64,000 bases of DNA from Trebouxia sp. TZW2008 (Eukaryota > Chlorophyta > Trebouxiophyceae > Trebouxiales > Trebouxiaceae): NCBI GenBank assembly GCA_002118135.1, contig BDIU01000009.1, positions 62,001-126,000 of the forward strand. Direction: 5' to 3'. Both the position numbers and the translations under genes were made by a program. The notes beneath the pieces are model-generated. The model made no database searches. It saw only the letters and a program-made list of their open reading frames with translations, and was not told the origin of the DNA. Of the stretch, positions 21,268-31,585 are shown in pieces. The number at the start of each line of letters is the position of its first letter. Positions within the stretch are counted from its first letter, which is position 1.

Positions 21268-23352
21268 TCACAACCAGCGCTGTGGGTAGCTTTCCTTGGG
21301 GTCAAAATTGTCCACCAGCAGTGCCACTATAACCATCACCATCTGCCCAATGATATTAGCCAACAGGATCTTGCAGCCGCCAATTAGCCTCGTCAAGTAG
21401 CTGTGCTCCATTGACGAAAAGATACACCAGGCAGCAGCATTGTTGTAGCAGTTACCTGAGTCACAGTCTGCGACTGGGAAGGTGCTCTGTGGTGCTATTG
21501 TGGTCAGCAACAGTGCAGTAGCAGCCCCTGCATTGCATGAGCAGTGCTGAGGTCATCACATTTGCATCATGCACTAGGCAGCAGCTTTGTTGTAGCAGTT
21601 GCCAGAATCGTGGTCTGTGACTGGAGCCGTGCTCTGTGGCCCAATTGTGGTCAGCAACAGAGCAGTCGCAGCCCCTGCATCACATCAACAGCAGTGGATG
21701 CATCAGGCAGCAGCATTGTTGTAGAGGTTGCTAGAGCCGCAGTCTGCGACCAGAAAGGTGCTCCCTTGTGCGATTGTGATCAGCAACAACGCAGTAACAG
21801 CTCTGCAAGACATCAGTAGCAATGACTTCGTTTCAGCAGTGCCATGATGCACCGTCACAACACAACAGGAGATGCAAGCGTCAGAAGGACTCCAAGCTGT
21901 CAGTGTAAGCAAGCTGATTGCAGAGCCCAAATGCAAGTGCTAGACAGTGACTTCTCTTTGTAACAAATGCTGTGGTCCCCAATTGTCCTTACATCAAATT
22001 GTCCTTACTCAGAGGTGCCACTGCAGTCGGTGACTGGTTACCAAATGCATTGTCCTTACATCCAGAATGTGCTGACATCAAGTGTGCTTACAAAGAGAAG
22101 TCACTGTACTGATTTCAGTTCTGATTGATCTGTGTGATGCTGCATGCGTCTTGCAACAATTATGCTGTTAGCTCACCGGGAGGGAAGGGTGACGCACTCA
22201 GAGCAAGTAGGGCAACTGACGTGGCAACTGAAAGGGGCCGTGCAATCCATGCCTTGTGACCCAGCAATACACGGAAGATTAGTCCTATGACCCCAGACAA
22301 GATGGTTCCACCTGCAATGCAGCGCCTGCTTAAGCTTGAGCCCTTGAGTTTAGCAAGCGGGTTTTTTGTTGCTGCTTGGAAACTCTAGACATGCACATTG
22401 AACAGACATAATCATGAAGGTAGCGCTCAGATACAAAATCAACACAGACACAATCAATTGCATCCCTGTGGTATGATGTGCCAATCTGCTCAGGTGCATG
22501 CGCATACATTGCAGTGTAGCTGCTTAGACAGGCAATCAGTAATTGTGTTGCTTGAACTGAAGCGTGCCAGCAAGCTGCATAACAGCACAGCCTGTTGGTT
22601 GATGCAATACAGACATGCTGATTGCACATACATGGCATTGATCAATGCAGCAGTAAGGCAACCAGAAGTGACTTTACCCATTGCATTCCAGGGCTGAGCA
22701 GCTGGTAGGGAAGGTGTGCCGTACAGTAAGGCAGCAGTAGGTCCAAACGAGGCTAGCATCAACGGCAGTGACCATGAATAGTCAATCCAGGTGAAGATCC
22801 CGCCAACAAGCAGAATACTGCAAAAGCAGCCAATCCATGCCAATCCAGCCTGCGTGTGAAGCACATGGAAAGTCATGCTAATGTTGCTTGACTTTGTGGA
22901 GTTGCAGCTGTCAAGCTTCATTTAACCTTATAAAGTTCTGCTCTTGGAGGGTGCTTTTGTCCGCAGCCTTTCCACCTTCGAAAATACAGCCCCACAATGT
23001 GCACTAAGAAGCTGCAAGAAGTGCAGGCAAGTCGGTATTGAGGCCTAGTGCTCGGGTTGATACGACACACCGGGTGGAACAACGATGGCGCAAACGGAAT
23101 CGCATGCGCTTGGTGAACCTGCATACTGAATGCTGCTGCAAACGCATTGCTTGCTCACCTGACCGAGGCCCAGGAATGCTCCGACGAGTTGTGCAGGTAT
23201 CGCGGTCGATCAGCCCCAGCTGAGGCGGTCTTTGGCTTTTCAGGCTTGCCGACGTCAGAAGAAGATTGCAATTCTGTGCCTAGCTCAATGTCTGATGTAA
23301 GCGGCTGAGAGGCCTGCCGTCGCTCCTCGATAGCGGCACGTGACGGCGGCAT
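21268..23352 (-). CDS. HPP-family multi-pass membrane protein
   Basis: Five exons join in phase: 23352-23159, 23011-22927, 22849-22678, 22311-22177, 21527-21268, giving 281 residues. HPP-family proteins have four or five helices; the plant and cyanobacterial members studied transport nitrite, in plants into the plastid. The family core is clear: PLMLASFGPTAALLYGTPS then AAQPWNAMG (exon 3), and GVIGLIFRVLLGHKAW with a following helix (exon 4). The name motif reads FPPGAATALL here and is split by intron 4. The terminus VALLVDNF...YPQRW is typical. Helices lie near residues 94-116, 118-140, 155-172, 180-196 and 240-265. The N-terminal 64 residues are hydrophilic and not obviously a transit peptide. 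Two extra copies of exon 5 lie in intron 4. A small internal intron in exon 5 after GACTCAG is possible. Confidence 0.85.
21540..21815. repeat. Echo copies of HPP exon 5 acceptor side
   Basis: Two tandem copies of about 135 bp, at 21575-21685 and 21705-21812, precede exon 5 in transcript order. The nearer one still encodes GAATALLLTT-like sequence after a CAG acceptor. The farther one has lost a base at the acceptor and shifts frame. Confidence 0.85.
21943..22110. mobile_element. MITE-like element, CAGTGACTTCTC termini, copy 2
   Basis: A 19-20 bp inverted repeat, ACAGTGACTTCTCTTTGTAA, bounds about 160 bp next to TA dinucleotides. The interior repeats TGTCCTTACATC. This fits a Tc1/mariner-type non-autonomous element. 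It lies in intron 4 of the HPP gene. Confidence 0.75.
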
Positions 23353-24478
23353 GCTGGATCGGCACGAGTCAATATGGCGACAGCCAGGGTGCGCGTTTGA
23401 TCACTGACATGCATCCATTCGCGAGCTTCGGTGCTTTTGCAGCATTGCACCAAGTTAGATGACGGATACGCAGGCGAAGGCGCCGCAGCATAACAGCATG
23501 TCTGCTACAGCTGCAGCTTCGAAAGGTTGCCAGTGACAGGATTCGCAAGGCCACGTGTGGTAGAATTTTGTCATGCTGCAGAGGTCACAGGAGTACGTAC
23601 TGCAGCATGCAATATTGCGCTGGCGCTCAGCCACGCGCCCTTGACGCGTCTCCAAATGAGACCAAGCACCTTCCCTGATCATCGCTCGTGCTCAAGCTTC
23701 AAGGCATGCATTGCTCTAAGCCTGCTCATCTTGGAGCGCTCAGTTGAATCATACCATGCGTGACAGTTGATGCCAAAACGTGATGGGAAATGCTTGTGAC
23801 CATGGCTTCGAGCCATTGGCTCAACGACGACAAGAAGCTCAAGCCTTGAATTGATATGCTTTGGACAGACAGCCACATTTTCATGCTGGCGTTGCGAGAC
23901 ATGGAAAGTTGACATGCTTGAGGATGCATGCTAATGTTAATACCAGATGACCAGTTATACCAGGTATTCATTAGTAGCTACCGTGACAAGTGCGCAATAC
24001 TGATTGCAACTGCAGTTGCAACACCGGTACCGCAAAACATTCACTCAATTCAGGGATGTGATTTCGTTGACAGTGAACGGCCAGCTATCCTCAGCTACAA
24101 TTGCAAGAACGGGCATATGCATGTCTAAGAGAGCATTAATATTATCCAAATTGCTGTGCACTTTCTTGAAGGCTGCTAAAGCTTCATGCGTGTAGCAGAC
24201 ACCTGCACCAGGCTTGTGCTGGAGATCTGATCAATTGCACAAAGTCGTTTTTGAAGAGCAACCAACCATGGCATAGCCTAGACCTCAATTGCCATCGAAT
24301 ATGTCACAATAAACTATGCTGCCATGCACATGCTGCAGATGAAGCGCTACTGTGCTTGCCTTCTCAGCTTAGATCCCCTGACCAATGTTCATACAATTGA
24401 CGCTCTGTGCTACTATACATTCTGCTGACAGTTGCAGTGCCATCTTGACCCTGATAGCTTGCACATTATGATTAGCAT
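23353..24478. promoter_or_regulatory. HPP promoter side and DUF1802 3' flank
   Basis: Both neighbours are on the minus strand, so this holds the HPP promoter (near 23353-23700, GC-rich) and the DUF1802 3' UTR. No coding exon is convincing. Confidence 0.5.
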
Positions 24479-25491
24479 TCAGCTCATTGAGACCTCACTG
24501 CAGTCAGTCAATTGCTGCAGGGCTGTACGCACTTCATGCTGCTTTTCTTTGTACTCAGAATCATTGATCACATCTTTAGCTTCTTCAAGTTGTCGTTGTT
24601 GTACACCCTGCTCCAGGGTTACCCAGGAGAAACAGCCCCAGTAGTCATTTTTTGGCGGGAAAACCAATGGCTGCTGCAGCTCGCTGCACCGCAGCTGCAT
24701 GACAGTAATTGGTTGCTTAGCTCTCCATTTCAGTCTAGTGGTCAGGAACTCATCTGTCCAGATGTGATGTGCTGAGAGTGCTGCTAACACATTGGGGTCA
24801 AATGTCTGCCAGCAGCCGGTGACTCTTGCTATGTGTTTGACAATGAGCTCTGTAGCAATCTTCTGATCAAAAGCAAGCTCCTGCAGTCAGGACAGGCCTG
24901 TCTGTAGATATGCATGCAAAAGCTTGATGATGGACACAAGCATCTATGCTCCAGATTTGTGTCATCTGGCGTATGATGCGCAAGCCAGACCTGCTGATAT
25001 TTCTGGTTTGCTTGAGGTGCCAGCAAGCTGGTCTTGCTGTGGAAGGAGGTCGGGAAAAGCAGGAAGGTGGCAGCTGCAGGTTTGAAAGTTGGCTCCCTGA
25101 TGCCGCCTTTACGCAGAATGATCTGGAACAAAATAGGCACGGACCAATCAGCAAGACCCAGATTGCCTTGTCAGCTGATGCATGGGTCATACATCTTGTG
25201 GTCACTGCCCAACAACATGCGTTTTCTCAAGCACGCATGCTTGTCTGGATAGACATCAAGCTGACGCACTGTCTGATCCCCTTTTCCCAAAGCCGCGCAT
25301 GTGACCGCCCACTCCTTCAACGCAATCTTCAGCACGCTTTCATCGCTGCTTTTTGCAGTGTCCTGTTCCTTGACAGCCGGACTGACAGCGGCGCGAACAG
25401 GTGTCCTGTACGAGCAACGCTTTGCCGCTGTGCGTCGTGCGGAAGTTGCAGCAGCGTAATGTGATGGCACAGCTTGAGCTTGAGAAAGCAT
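24479..25491 (-). CDS. DUF1802-family protein, probably plastid-targeted
   Basis: Three exons join in phase 0: 25491-25270, 25122-24991, 24880-24479, giving 251 residues. The DUF1802 signature is complete: LKEWAVTCAALGKGDQT, then IILRKGGIREPTFKPAAATF and FPTSFHSKTSLL. The C-terminal block HHIWTDEFLTTRLKWRAKQP follows, then DYWGCFSWVTL and a charged coiled tail. DUF1802 proteins occur in bacteria, cyanobacteria and plants; the biochemical role is unknown. The first 50 residues are Ala/Ser/Arg-rich without acids, as in algal transit peptides, so plastid location is inferred. The start codon lies 17 bp after the stop of the upstream glycosyltransferase gene. No echo copies occur in its short introns. 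Confidence 0.9.
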
Positions 25492-25508
25492 TCACACGCA
25501 GAATGGAT

Positions 25509-28500
25509 CTATTCTTGCTGCTGCTGCTGACGCCAACGCTGTAAACACTCGAGCTGCATGCTGTGCAGGTCATAGCTCCGAATCCACCTTCTGAAGTCAT
25601 TGCCACCCTTATGCTTCAAGCATGCATACATGTCTTTGTTGCAGTTTTGCCTGTTTGACCTCAGCAAGTCAGCCATGCCGTACAAGGTGTGGATCACGGT
25701 CTAAAAAACAACATTATCGGAACCAAGCAAGCTGTTTCAAAAACTGCTGCCCAGGCGTTTGCATCACTTCTTGCAATTGCACAAATTTGGCATACGAAAC
25801 ATCATACACTAGACTCAACTGACTCCCAGCAATATTTTGTTGCGTCAGCACTGCCACTGGCAAGCTTTGCTGCTCCTGCAATACTGAGCCAGCACAGGAC
25901 GGTCTATACACAACTTGACTGCCTTCCAACACTGTACAATGCCCTAAGACACCTGTCTGAATCCTGTCTTTGGGATATCTATAGTTTCCACTTTCAGCTG
26001 CACCATCGAACATGTCCCAGGCCACTTGAGCTGGCAAGGGCACTGTGGTATAATGAGCCTGAAACAACTTGCCAGGTTCTGCCAAGGGATTTGCCTTTCC
26101 GCCAGATGTACGATGAAAGAATGCTACTTGGCCTTGTGGGTTGTGATGCAAGATTCCCACATGCTCTAGCTTGCTGCCCTATAGCAACAGTAGACAAAGC
26201 TTACAGAATGATAAGTCTGCAATATTCTCTGGACATTGAATACTGACGATTCCTGACATTGTCTGTATGACCCCCTGGTTGGGTCCTTGAGACAGTGAAA
26301 AGTCATGGACGGAATCAACTTAATGCCAGTGATATGTTGCAGTGCTGATTTGACAGGCAGGCTTGTACATCCTTGCTCAAGTGATCAAGTGTGCTTCTCC
26401 ATGCGAACTGGCAGGGTACATGTATCTGGGCCCAAGCATGAGCCCACGGAATGCCAGTCAATGCATATGTTTGCAATTTGATGATGCATTGACAACAGGC
26501 AACAGTAGTGACATTCATAGCACGATTGCACTGCATGAAGCATGTTTGGTGGTACTGTTGCAAAGTGCTACAGACGGTAGTAAGCAAAGATGGACATTAT
26601 TAATACAAGGCTTGCTTCTTCATAGAAACTGGCAGGGTACAAGTGTTCGGGCCTAAGCATGGGCTGATGGAGGGGCAGCTAATGCAGACGCATGCAATTT
26701 GATGATGCATTGACTGCAGGCAACAGTGGTGACATTCATAGCACGATTGCACTGCGTGAAGCATGTTTGGTGGTACTGTTTTACGAAGTGCTGCAGGCAA
26801 TAGTAAGCAAAGGTGATATACTGGCAGTACAAGGCTGATTATGACTCACCTCTGCTACATCATGAAGGCAGAGCCTCACGTACTCAGGCACCTGAGCAGC
26901 AGCAATTGTATTGTCTTGAGCTGAGAAATGCTCCATACGAGGCACAGCAATCAAACAATCTGCCAGGCATGCTTGTGAATCATGACAGATTGCATGAATG
27001 CTGAGAGGGCTGAGCCAAGGAGTGGATGTGTCACTGACTGGGTATATACATGTGTGGACGGATAAACAAATTGAACAAATAAATGATGACTGAGATTGCA
27101 GAGCAACATGCATGCAACGCCTGCTGATGTGCATACAGGAAAGTCATTTACAGCATGCATCAGCTGGTGCAAGCTGGTGCATCAGAAAGCAGAAGCAGCA
27201 GCACAGAGGTAGCAACAGGACCACCTTTTGCAAACAAGTACAAGAAAACGCCTGAGCATCATGTGCAACAGTATGCAGCAAGAAGCAACAGATCATTCAG
27301 GCCCCGTGCTGTGACCTCACACACTGCACAAGACTGAGGACACTCATGTAATTCAAATCTTCATGTATGTCACACTGCAAACAAGCCTTCTCGCTGCTTG
27401 CTTATGAATGTGTTTGGCTTCTGAAAACAAGAGTTGTTGCATTCTCAACTCGCTGACTGACAATACCCTGACCATTTGTGCAAACCTCACCTGGTAGTAC
27501 TCTAAACTCTTGTCAGCCAGAGCAAATGCAAGCAGGAAGCTGTCCTTGTCGCCGTTCATGAGCTGTTTGTACACACCATCGTCACCCCAGGAGTTGATGA
27601 ACCAGGTCCACTCAACAACATCTGCATGTCGTTGCCTACAAGACAATAGTCATAGGCTGCTGAGAAGTGCATGCGCAACTGCAGGCAGAAAGCTGTCCCA
27701 AAACCCATGCATGAGCTGGGTGTAGACGCCATCATCACCCCAGGACTTGATGAACCAGGTCTACTCAACAACATCTGCATGTCGTCGCCTGTGAGACAAC
27801 AGCAACTGCAGATTCAAAGGCTGGCACTCTGACACTGTGGTGAGAGCAGCTGCTGACAGCAAAGCAGTACGGCAGATCTGCAGACTCTTCACGGTGTGGC
27901 GGGCAGGAGTGGTGCGTGGTCTCGGTGCTAGCACCAAAGGACAGCAACGAGTCAGCAATCGAGGTCGACTAGGGTTGTTATGTACATAAGTTTTCCGAGA
28001 ATTTTTGTACGCATAACGCGTATATTATGCATGTATCCGTACAAACGCCCATTTTTGCGTACATTTGGCCAAAAAGGGCGTGACACTGAAAGGACGCTTG
28101 TACAGCGTGTACAAATGTACAAAAACATGATATACTTAGTCAAATATGAGTCAACTGTTGCATGTGACTCATGGTTTCTTACGTAATCCTACCTGTCATG
28201 AGACAATGAGTCATCAGTGAGCCACTTTTTAAATTTCTTTTGCTTCTATGGGCAAATCTACTGAAAATTGCAACGCCCAATGCAACGTCTATCATTATGC
28301 ATAGCATAAATGCTTAGAAATAAGGCCAAAATTGATGGAAATGCAGCTGAAATGCCCAAAGTTGAGGCAAAACCTGCACTATGTACGCATCCTTGGTACG
28401 CACGGTTTTCAGCGTATATACACGGCCAACGAGCCAATGTACGCGTATATACGCAGGTACGTTTATACGGAGTACCGTACACGCAATGCGTACATAACAG

Positions 28501-31285
28501 CCCTAGGTCAGTAGGGGTTACGTAACAGCGGAGAAGGCCGATAGGCAGCCCATGACCTGGTGAACAAGGTGCCGCAGTTATACAGTAACTAGAAGTTTTA
28601 TCTGTAGCTGAAGTTGCTGCAGAGACCAAGGCCAACTTGACCAAGACTGCATGGCGCCGCTTGCAAGGCAAACAGGGCTGCACACTCACAAGCTGTTGAG
28701 CAATTCACAATTCATCACAGCAGTCGATGCTTATGTATACCTGTCCAGCAGAAACTGGCCGCTCTCAGCAAACATAAAGGAGCTGTTACCGGTGGATGCA
28801 GCAGCCCACGGCTCGCTCCAGCCCAGCATGTGGTAGGCCTCAGCTCGGATGCCTGACACGCGCGACAAGGGCACAGCAAACAGATCTGGCCTGCACAACA
28901 GACACAAACTTGGTAAATTGAAAGTAAAAGCCTTTGCTAAAGCCCATGGCTCACTCCAGCCCAGCATATGATAAGCCTCAGCTCTGATGCCAGACACATG
29001 TGACAAAGGCACAGCAAACAGATCTGTCCTACAGCAAAGACAGCAGAATTGTTAGCAGGCGCTTTTGCAAACACAAAGGAGCTGTTGGCGGTGGCTGCAG
29101 CAGCCCATAGCTCACTCCAGCCCAGCTGGAGACAGGCTTCAGCTCTGACGCCGGACAGCCGAGACAGGTGCACAGCAAGCAGATCTGGCCTGCATAACAG
29201 AAATAACATCAGTTGATGTAAGCAGCAGCGCATGGCTCACTCCAGCCCAGCATCCGATAGGCTTCAGCTCTGATGCCTGACACTCGTGACAAGGGCACAG
29301 CAAACAGATCTGGCCTGCAGCATAGGCAAAATGTAGTGTTAGGCATGGCAGAAGGCAAAGGCAATTCACCAGAAAATGTGGCTGTGTATCTAATTCTCAG
29401 GGCTGTCAGCAATACCAGGTCCATCTCGCACAAAGCTGATCAGCACCTGGCACACTATGGTGCACGGAAGCACAAGAAGACAGTGACTCACCAAAAGATG
29501 TTGCCATGCAGCTTGTACTCAGGGCTGTCGAACAGCAGGGCCGAACTTCTCACAGGTATCTTGTAAGCACCCAGCATACTGCCCTGTGCATCGGTAACAA
29601 CTGACAGACCTTCTTGCATATAGGAACAAAAGAGAAACTCACCAAAAGATATTGCCATGTAGCTTGTATTCAGGGCTGTCAAACAGCAACACTGGATTCA
29701 TCACCGGTATGTTGTCAGCGTCCAAAAGGATGACTTCAGTGAAGCTGGTGGCATAGAGGGCAAAGGCCTTCAAGGCATAGCCCTTGATGTTGGCTGGCTT
29801 GTGGTGGGAGGGGTACGGCACAGTGGTGGCGTCTCTGCAAGTGACATCTGTAAAGTTTGTCTGCAGACCCAAACAGAGTTCATTTAGGTCTGAAAGATTT
29901 GTGTTTCTTGCTAAGATAAGAATTTGCAATGTTGGCTCATTCTTGCCTAAAGGAGTTTTGTTTCTCTCCAAGATAGGCATTTATGATGTTGGCTGGCTTG
30001 TGGTGGGAGGGTTACGGCACAGTGGTGGCGTCTCTGCAGGTGACATCTGTGAATTTTGTCTGCAGACCCAAAAAAAGGAGTTCATCTTTGCCTGAAAGAC
30101 ATTTTGTTTCTCCCTAAGATGGATATTTGTGATGTTGGCTGCCCTGTGGTGGGATGGCCACAGCACAGAGGTGACGTCCCTGAGATTTGTCTGCAGACCC
30201 AGAAAAGAGTCTCTTTCTTCCTCCCAAAAATCAGAGTGAACTAAATGTCAATCATCATGGCTGTTTCCAGATATCCAAAGGGTGCAGATTGACAACACCT
30301 GAGAGTGATAATGCGGCTGGCTAAATCATATGCCAGTGTCATGCACTTTTGGCCTCTTCAAAACCTGTCTGTCAGGCACGCATGCCACCAAGCAGCTGTT
30401 TTTTAAACTGCCTGCCTTGTGTGCAATCAGCCAACATGCAGTAGTTGTTTGCTGATTGGACAAACCAAGAACCATGACATGCTTCATGCATACCTGTATT
30501 GCATGCACGACAAGCGGGAATGCACCTCAAATATGGCTTTGGTGGTGGCATCAATCTCATCAACCACATACCTTTTGTGCAAGCAATCAATATGCTGTCA
30601 CTGTCTGCAGGCACAATATGCTTCATCTGTACATATACTGCAGGTGACTTTGGCAGGAGTTCACCTCAAACACAGCTTTGGTGTAGGCATCAATCTCATC
30701 GGCCACATGCCAAATTTCAACAGGAAGGTCGCACTGCAGAGTTTCTCTGAGGATTTGCAGGGCCACAAACGCACTGCCCAGCCTGAGAGATTTCCCAGCT
30801 GGCAAAAGGATGCCCCGCGTTGGCCGGTGGCTCAAGGGGATGTAGCTTGTCTGAGAGATGATGGGTTTCAAGTGATGATAAGCAGCAACAAAAGCACTTT
30901 GCTCTGGAGACTCTGGTGCAGCTGCTGGGATGGGGTTGCTTGTGAAAGTGGACAGCACATTGGGCTGTAGCTTGGGTGCTAGGGCTGACTCTGGCTGGTG
31001 CAACTGCTTCTGTGCTGTTGTTGTGTCAGACAACATTTCAGGAAAGGCTTCAGCTGAGCTTCGGGCGATGCTTTCCAAGACTGTCTGTGTGCCGACGGCA
31101 GCTTCGGGGATTCTTGGAGCTGGCAATCCCCCGCTGCCTCCATCTGGGTAGACTAAGCTGGCCCCAGGTCCGGACAAGCGGGCGACTACCGTTATGACAG
31201 CTAGAAGAGCCAAGATGAGGCTTGCAGCGAATATGGTTGTCCTCGACTCGCTTTGCCGACCTAACAAGCTAGGATGTCGTCTCAT
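25509..31285 (-). CDS. GT71/MNN1-like alpha-mannosyltransferase
   Basis: Seven exons join in phase: 31285-30665, 29860-29643, 28890-28741, 27635-27491, 26891-26850, 26178-25768, 25700-25509, giving 592 residues. The protein is a type II Golgi enzyme: a single helix at about 16-38 is followed by a Pro/Ala/Ser stem. The catalytic part begins at LPVEIWHVADE. Signature blocks are YPSHHKPANIKGYALKAFAL, EVILLDADN (DxD at 254-256), PEYKLHGNIFWPDLF, ESGQFLLDRQRH, VEWTWFINSWGDDGVY and HHNPQGQVAFFHR. These match MNN1-type transferases, which extend N- or O-glycans; the sugar is inferred. The 42-nt exon 5 and the last exon boundary are the least certain. An alternative end without the last intron stops at 25714. 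Introns 1 to 5 are rich in exon copies and host a MITE-like element. Confidence 0.85.
26385..26835. repeat. Two 215-240 bp tandem units in GT71 intron 5
   Basis: The units at about 26400-26600 and 26630-26830 share GAACTGGCAGGGTACA, then TTTGATGATGCATTGAC and CATTCATAGCACGATTGCAC, and end close to the exon 5 donor. They fit the same junction-duplication pattern. Confidence 0.75.
27655..27790. repeat. Echo copy of GT71 exon 4
   Basis: An almost full copy of exon 4 lies upstream of it in transcript order. It keeps the VVE.TWFIKSWGDDGVY reading but has an in-frame TAG where the true exon has TGG, so it cannot be a substitute exon. Confidence 0.85.
27970..28505. mobile_element. GTAC-rich inverted-repeat element (MITE-like)
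   Basis: TAGGGTTGTTATGTAC at the left end pairs with the reverse complement of GTACATAACAGCCCTA at the right end, one mismatch in 16, and both ends abut TA. The interior is unlike its surroundings, rich in GTAC, CGTATA and ACGCGT. No transposase ORF is present. It sits in intron 3 of the GT71 gene. Confidence 0.65.
28891..29325. repeat. Three echo copies of GT71 exon 3 acceptor side
   Basis: Units at about 28894-29026, 29035-29190 and 29205-29325 each begin after a T-rich GTAG or GCAG and copy the PDLFAVPLSRVSGIRAEAY part of exon 3. They are truncated at different points, and only the copy nearest the next exon (28890-28741) is complete with a donor. Confidence 0.9.
29340..29580. repeat. Echo copies of GT71 exon 2 donor side
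   Basis: Two copies of the exon 2 end, near 29350-29440 and 29488-29565, follow the real donor at 29643. They carry the LLFDSPEYKLHGNIFW region, the first clear and the second strongly decayed. The clear copy still ends in TTTTGGTGAG. Confidence 0.85.
29985..30215. repeat. Echo copies of GT71 exon 2 acceptor side
   Basis: Two copies of the QTNFTDVTCRDATTVPYPSHHK start of exon 2 lie upstream at about 29985-30075 and 30130-30205. The nearer has a TAA in the PYPSHH coding region. Both keep the TCTGCAGACAAA acceptor. Confidence 0.85.
30515..30575. repeat. Echo copy of GT71 exon 1 donor side
   Basis: GGCATCAATCTCATCAACCA with TTTGGTGGT repeats the end of exon 1 at 30662-30715. One copy is clear. 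It lacks the exact donor. Confidence 0.7.
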
Positions 31286-31585
31286 TGCGTGCCCTCTGTG
31301 CGAGCATCACTCGACAGAGCAGTGATCAACGAACTGGCTGTGCTGCAACTCATTACGGAGCGAGGTCCACTGCGGACATCAAAGGATCGGCTGAAAGCAG
31401 AGTTCAAAGAGAAACCTGCTGCCCGGTGTGATTTCACTCTGCGCGGTGGTATGTCGCTAGGTCAAACTGGTGCAGCAGCAGAAGTCAAAGCGGAAGCCAG
31501 TGCGGCATTGGTCTCGGAGCCATCATCACAACACAGCACAAACAGCTTGTGCTGCTGGACGTGAGCGCTGCACAAACTCTGTCAA
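31286..31585. promoter_or_regulatory. Bidirectional promoter, GT71 and WD40 genes
   Basis: Only 300 bp separate the divergent start codons at 31285 (-) and 31586 (+). The plus-strand ORF here runs into a stop before 31586 and overlaps the GT71 start, so I treat it as non-coding. Confidence 0.55.

Noticed and set aside
22490..22677. Continuation of HPP exon 3 past the donor at 22678
   Set aside because: The reading frame stays open but leaves the family pattern, whereas splicing to 22311 restores it.
25714..25767. GT71 C-terminus read straight through to a stop at 25714
   Set aside because: A donor at 25768 and acceptor at 25700 restore a further 63-residue protein-like exon in phase. The read-through remains an alternative.
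31274..31564. Plus-strand ORF overlapping the GT71 start
   Set aside because: It overlaps the GT71 start codon on the other strand, ends before the WD40-gene ATG and shows no motif.
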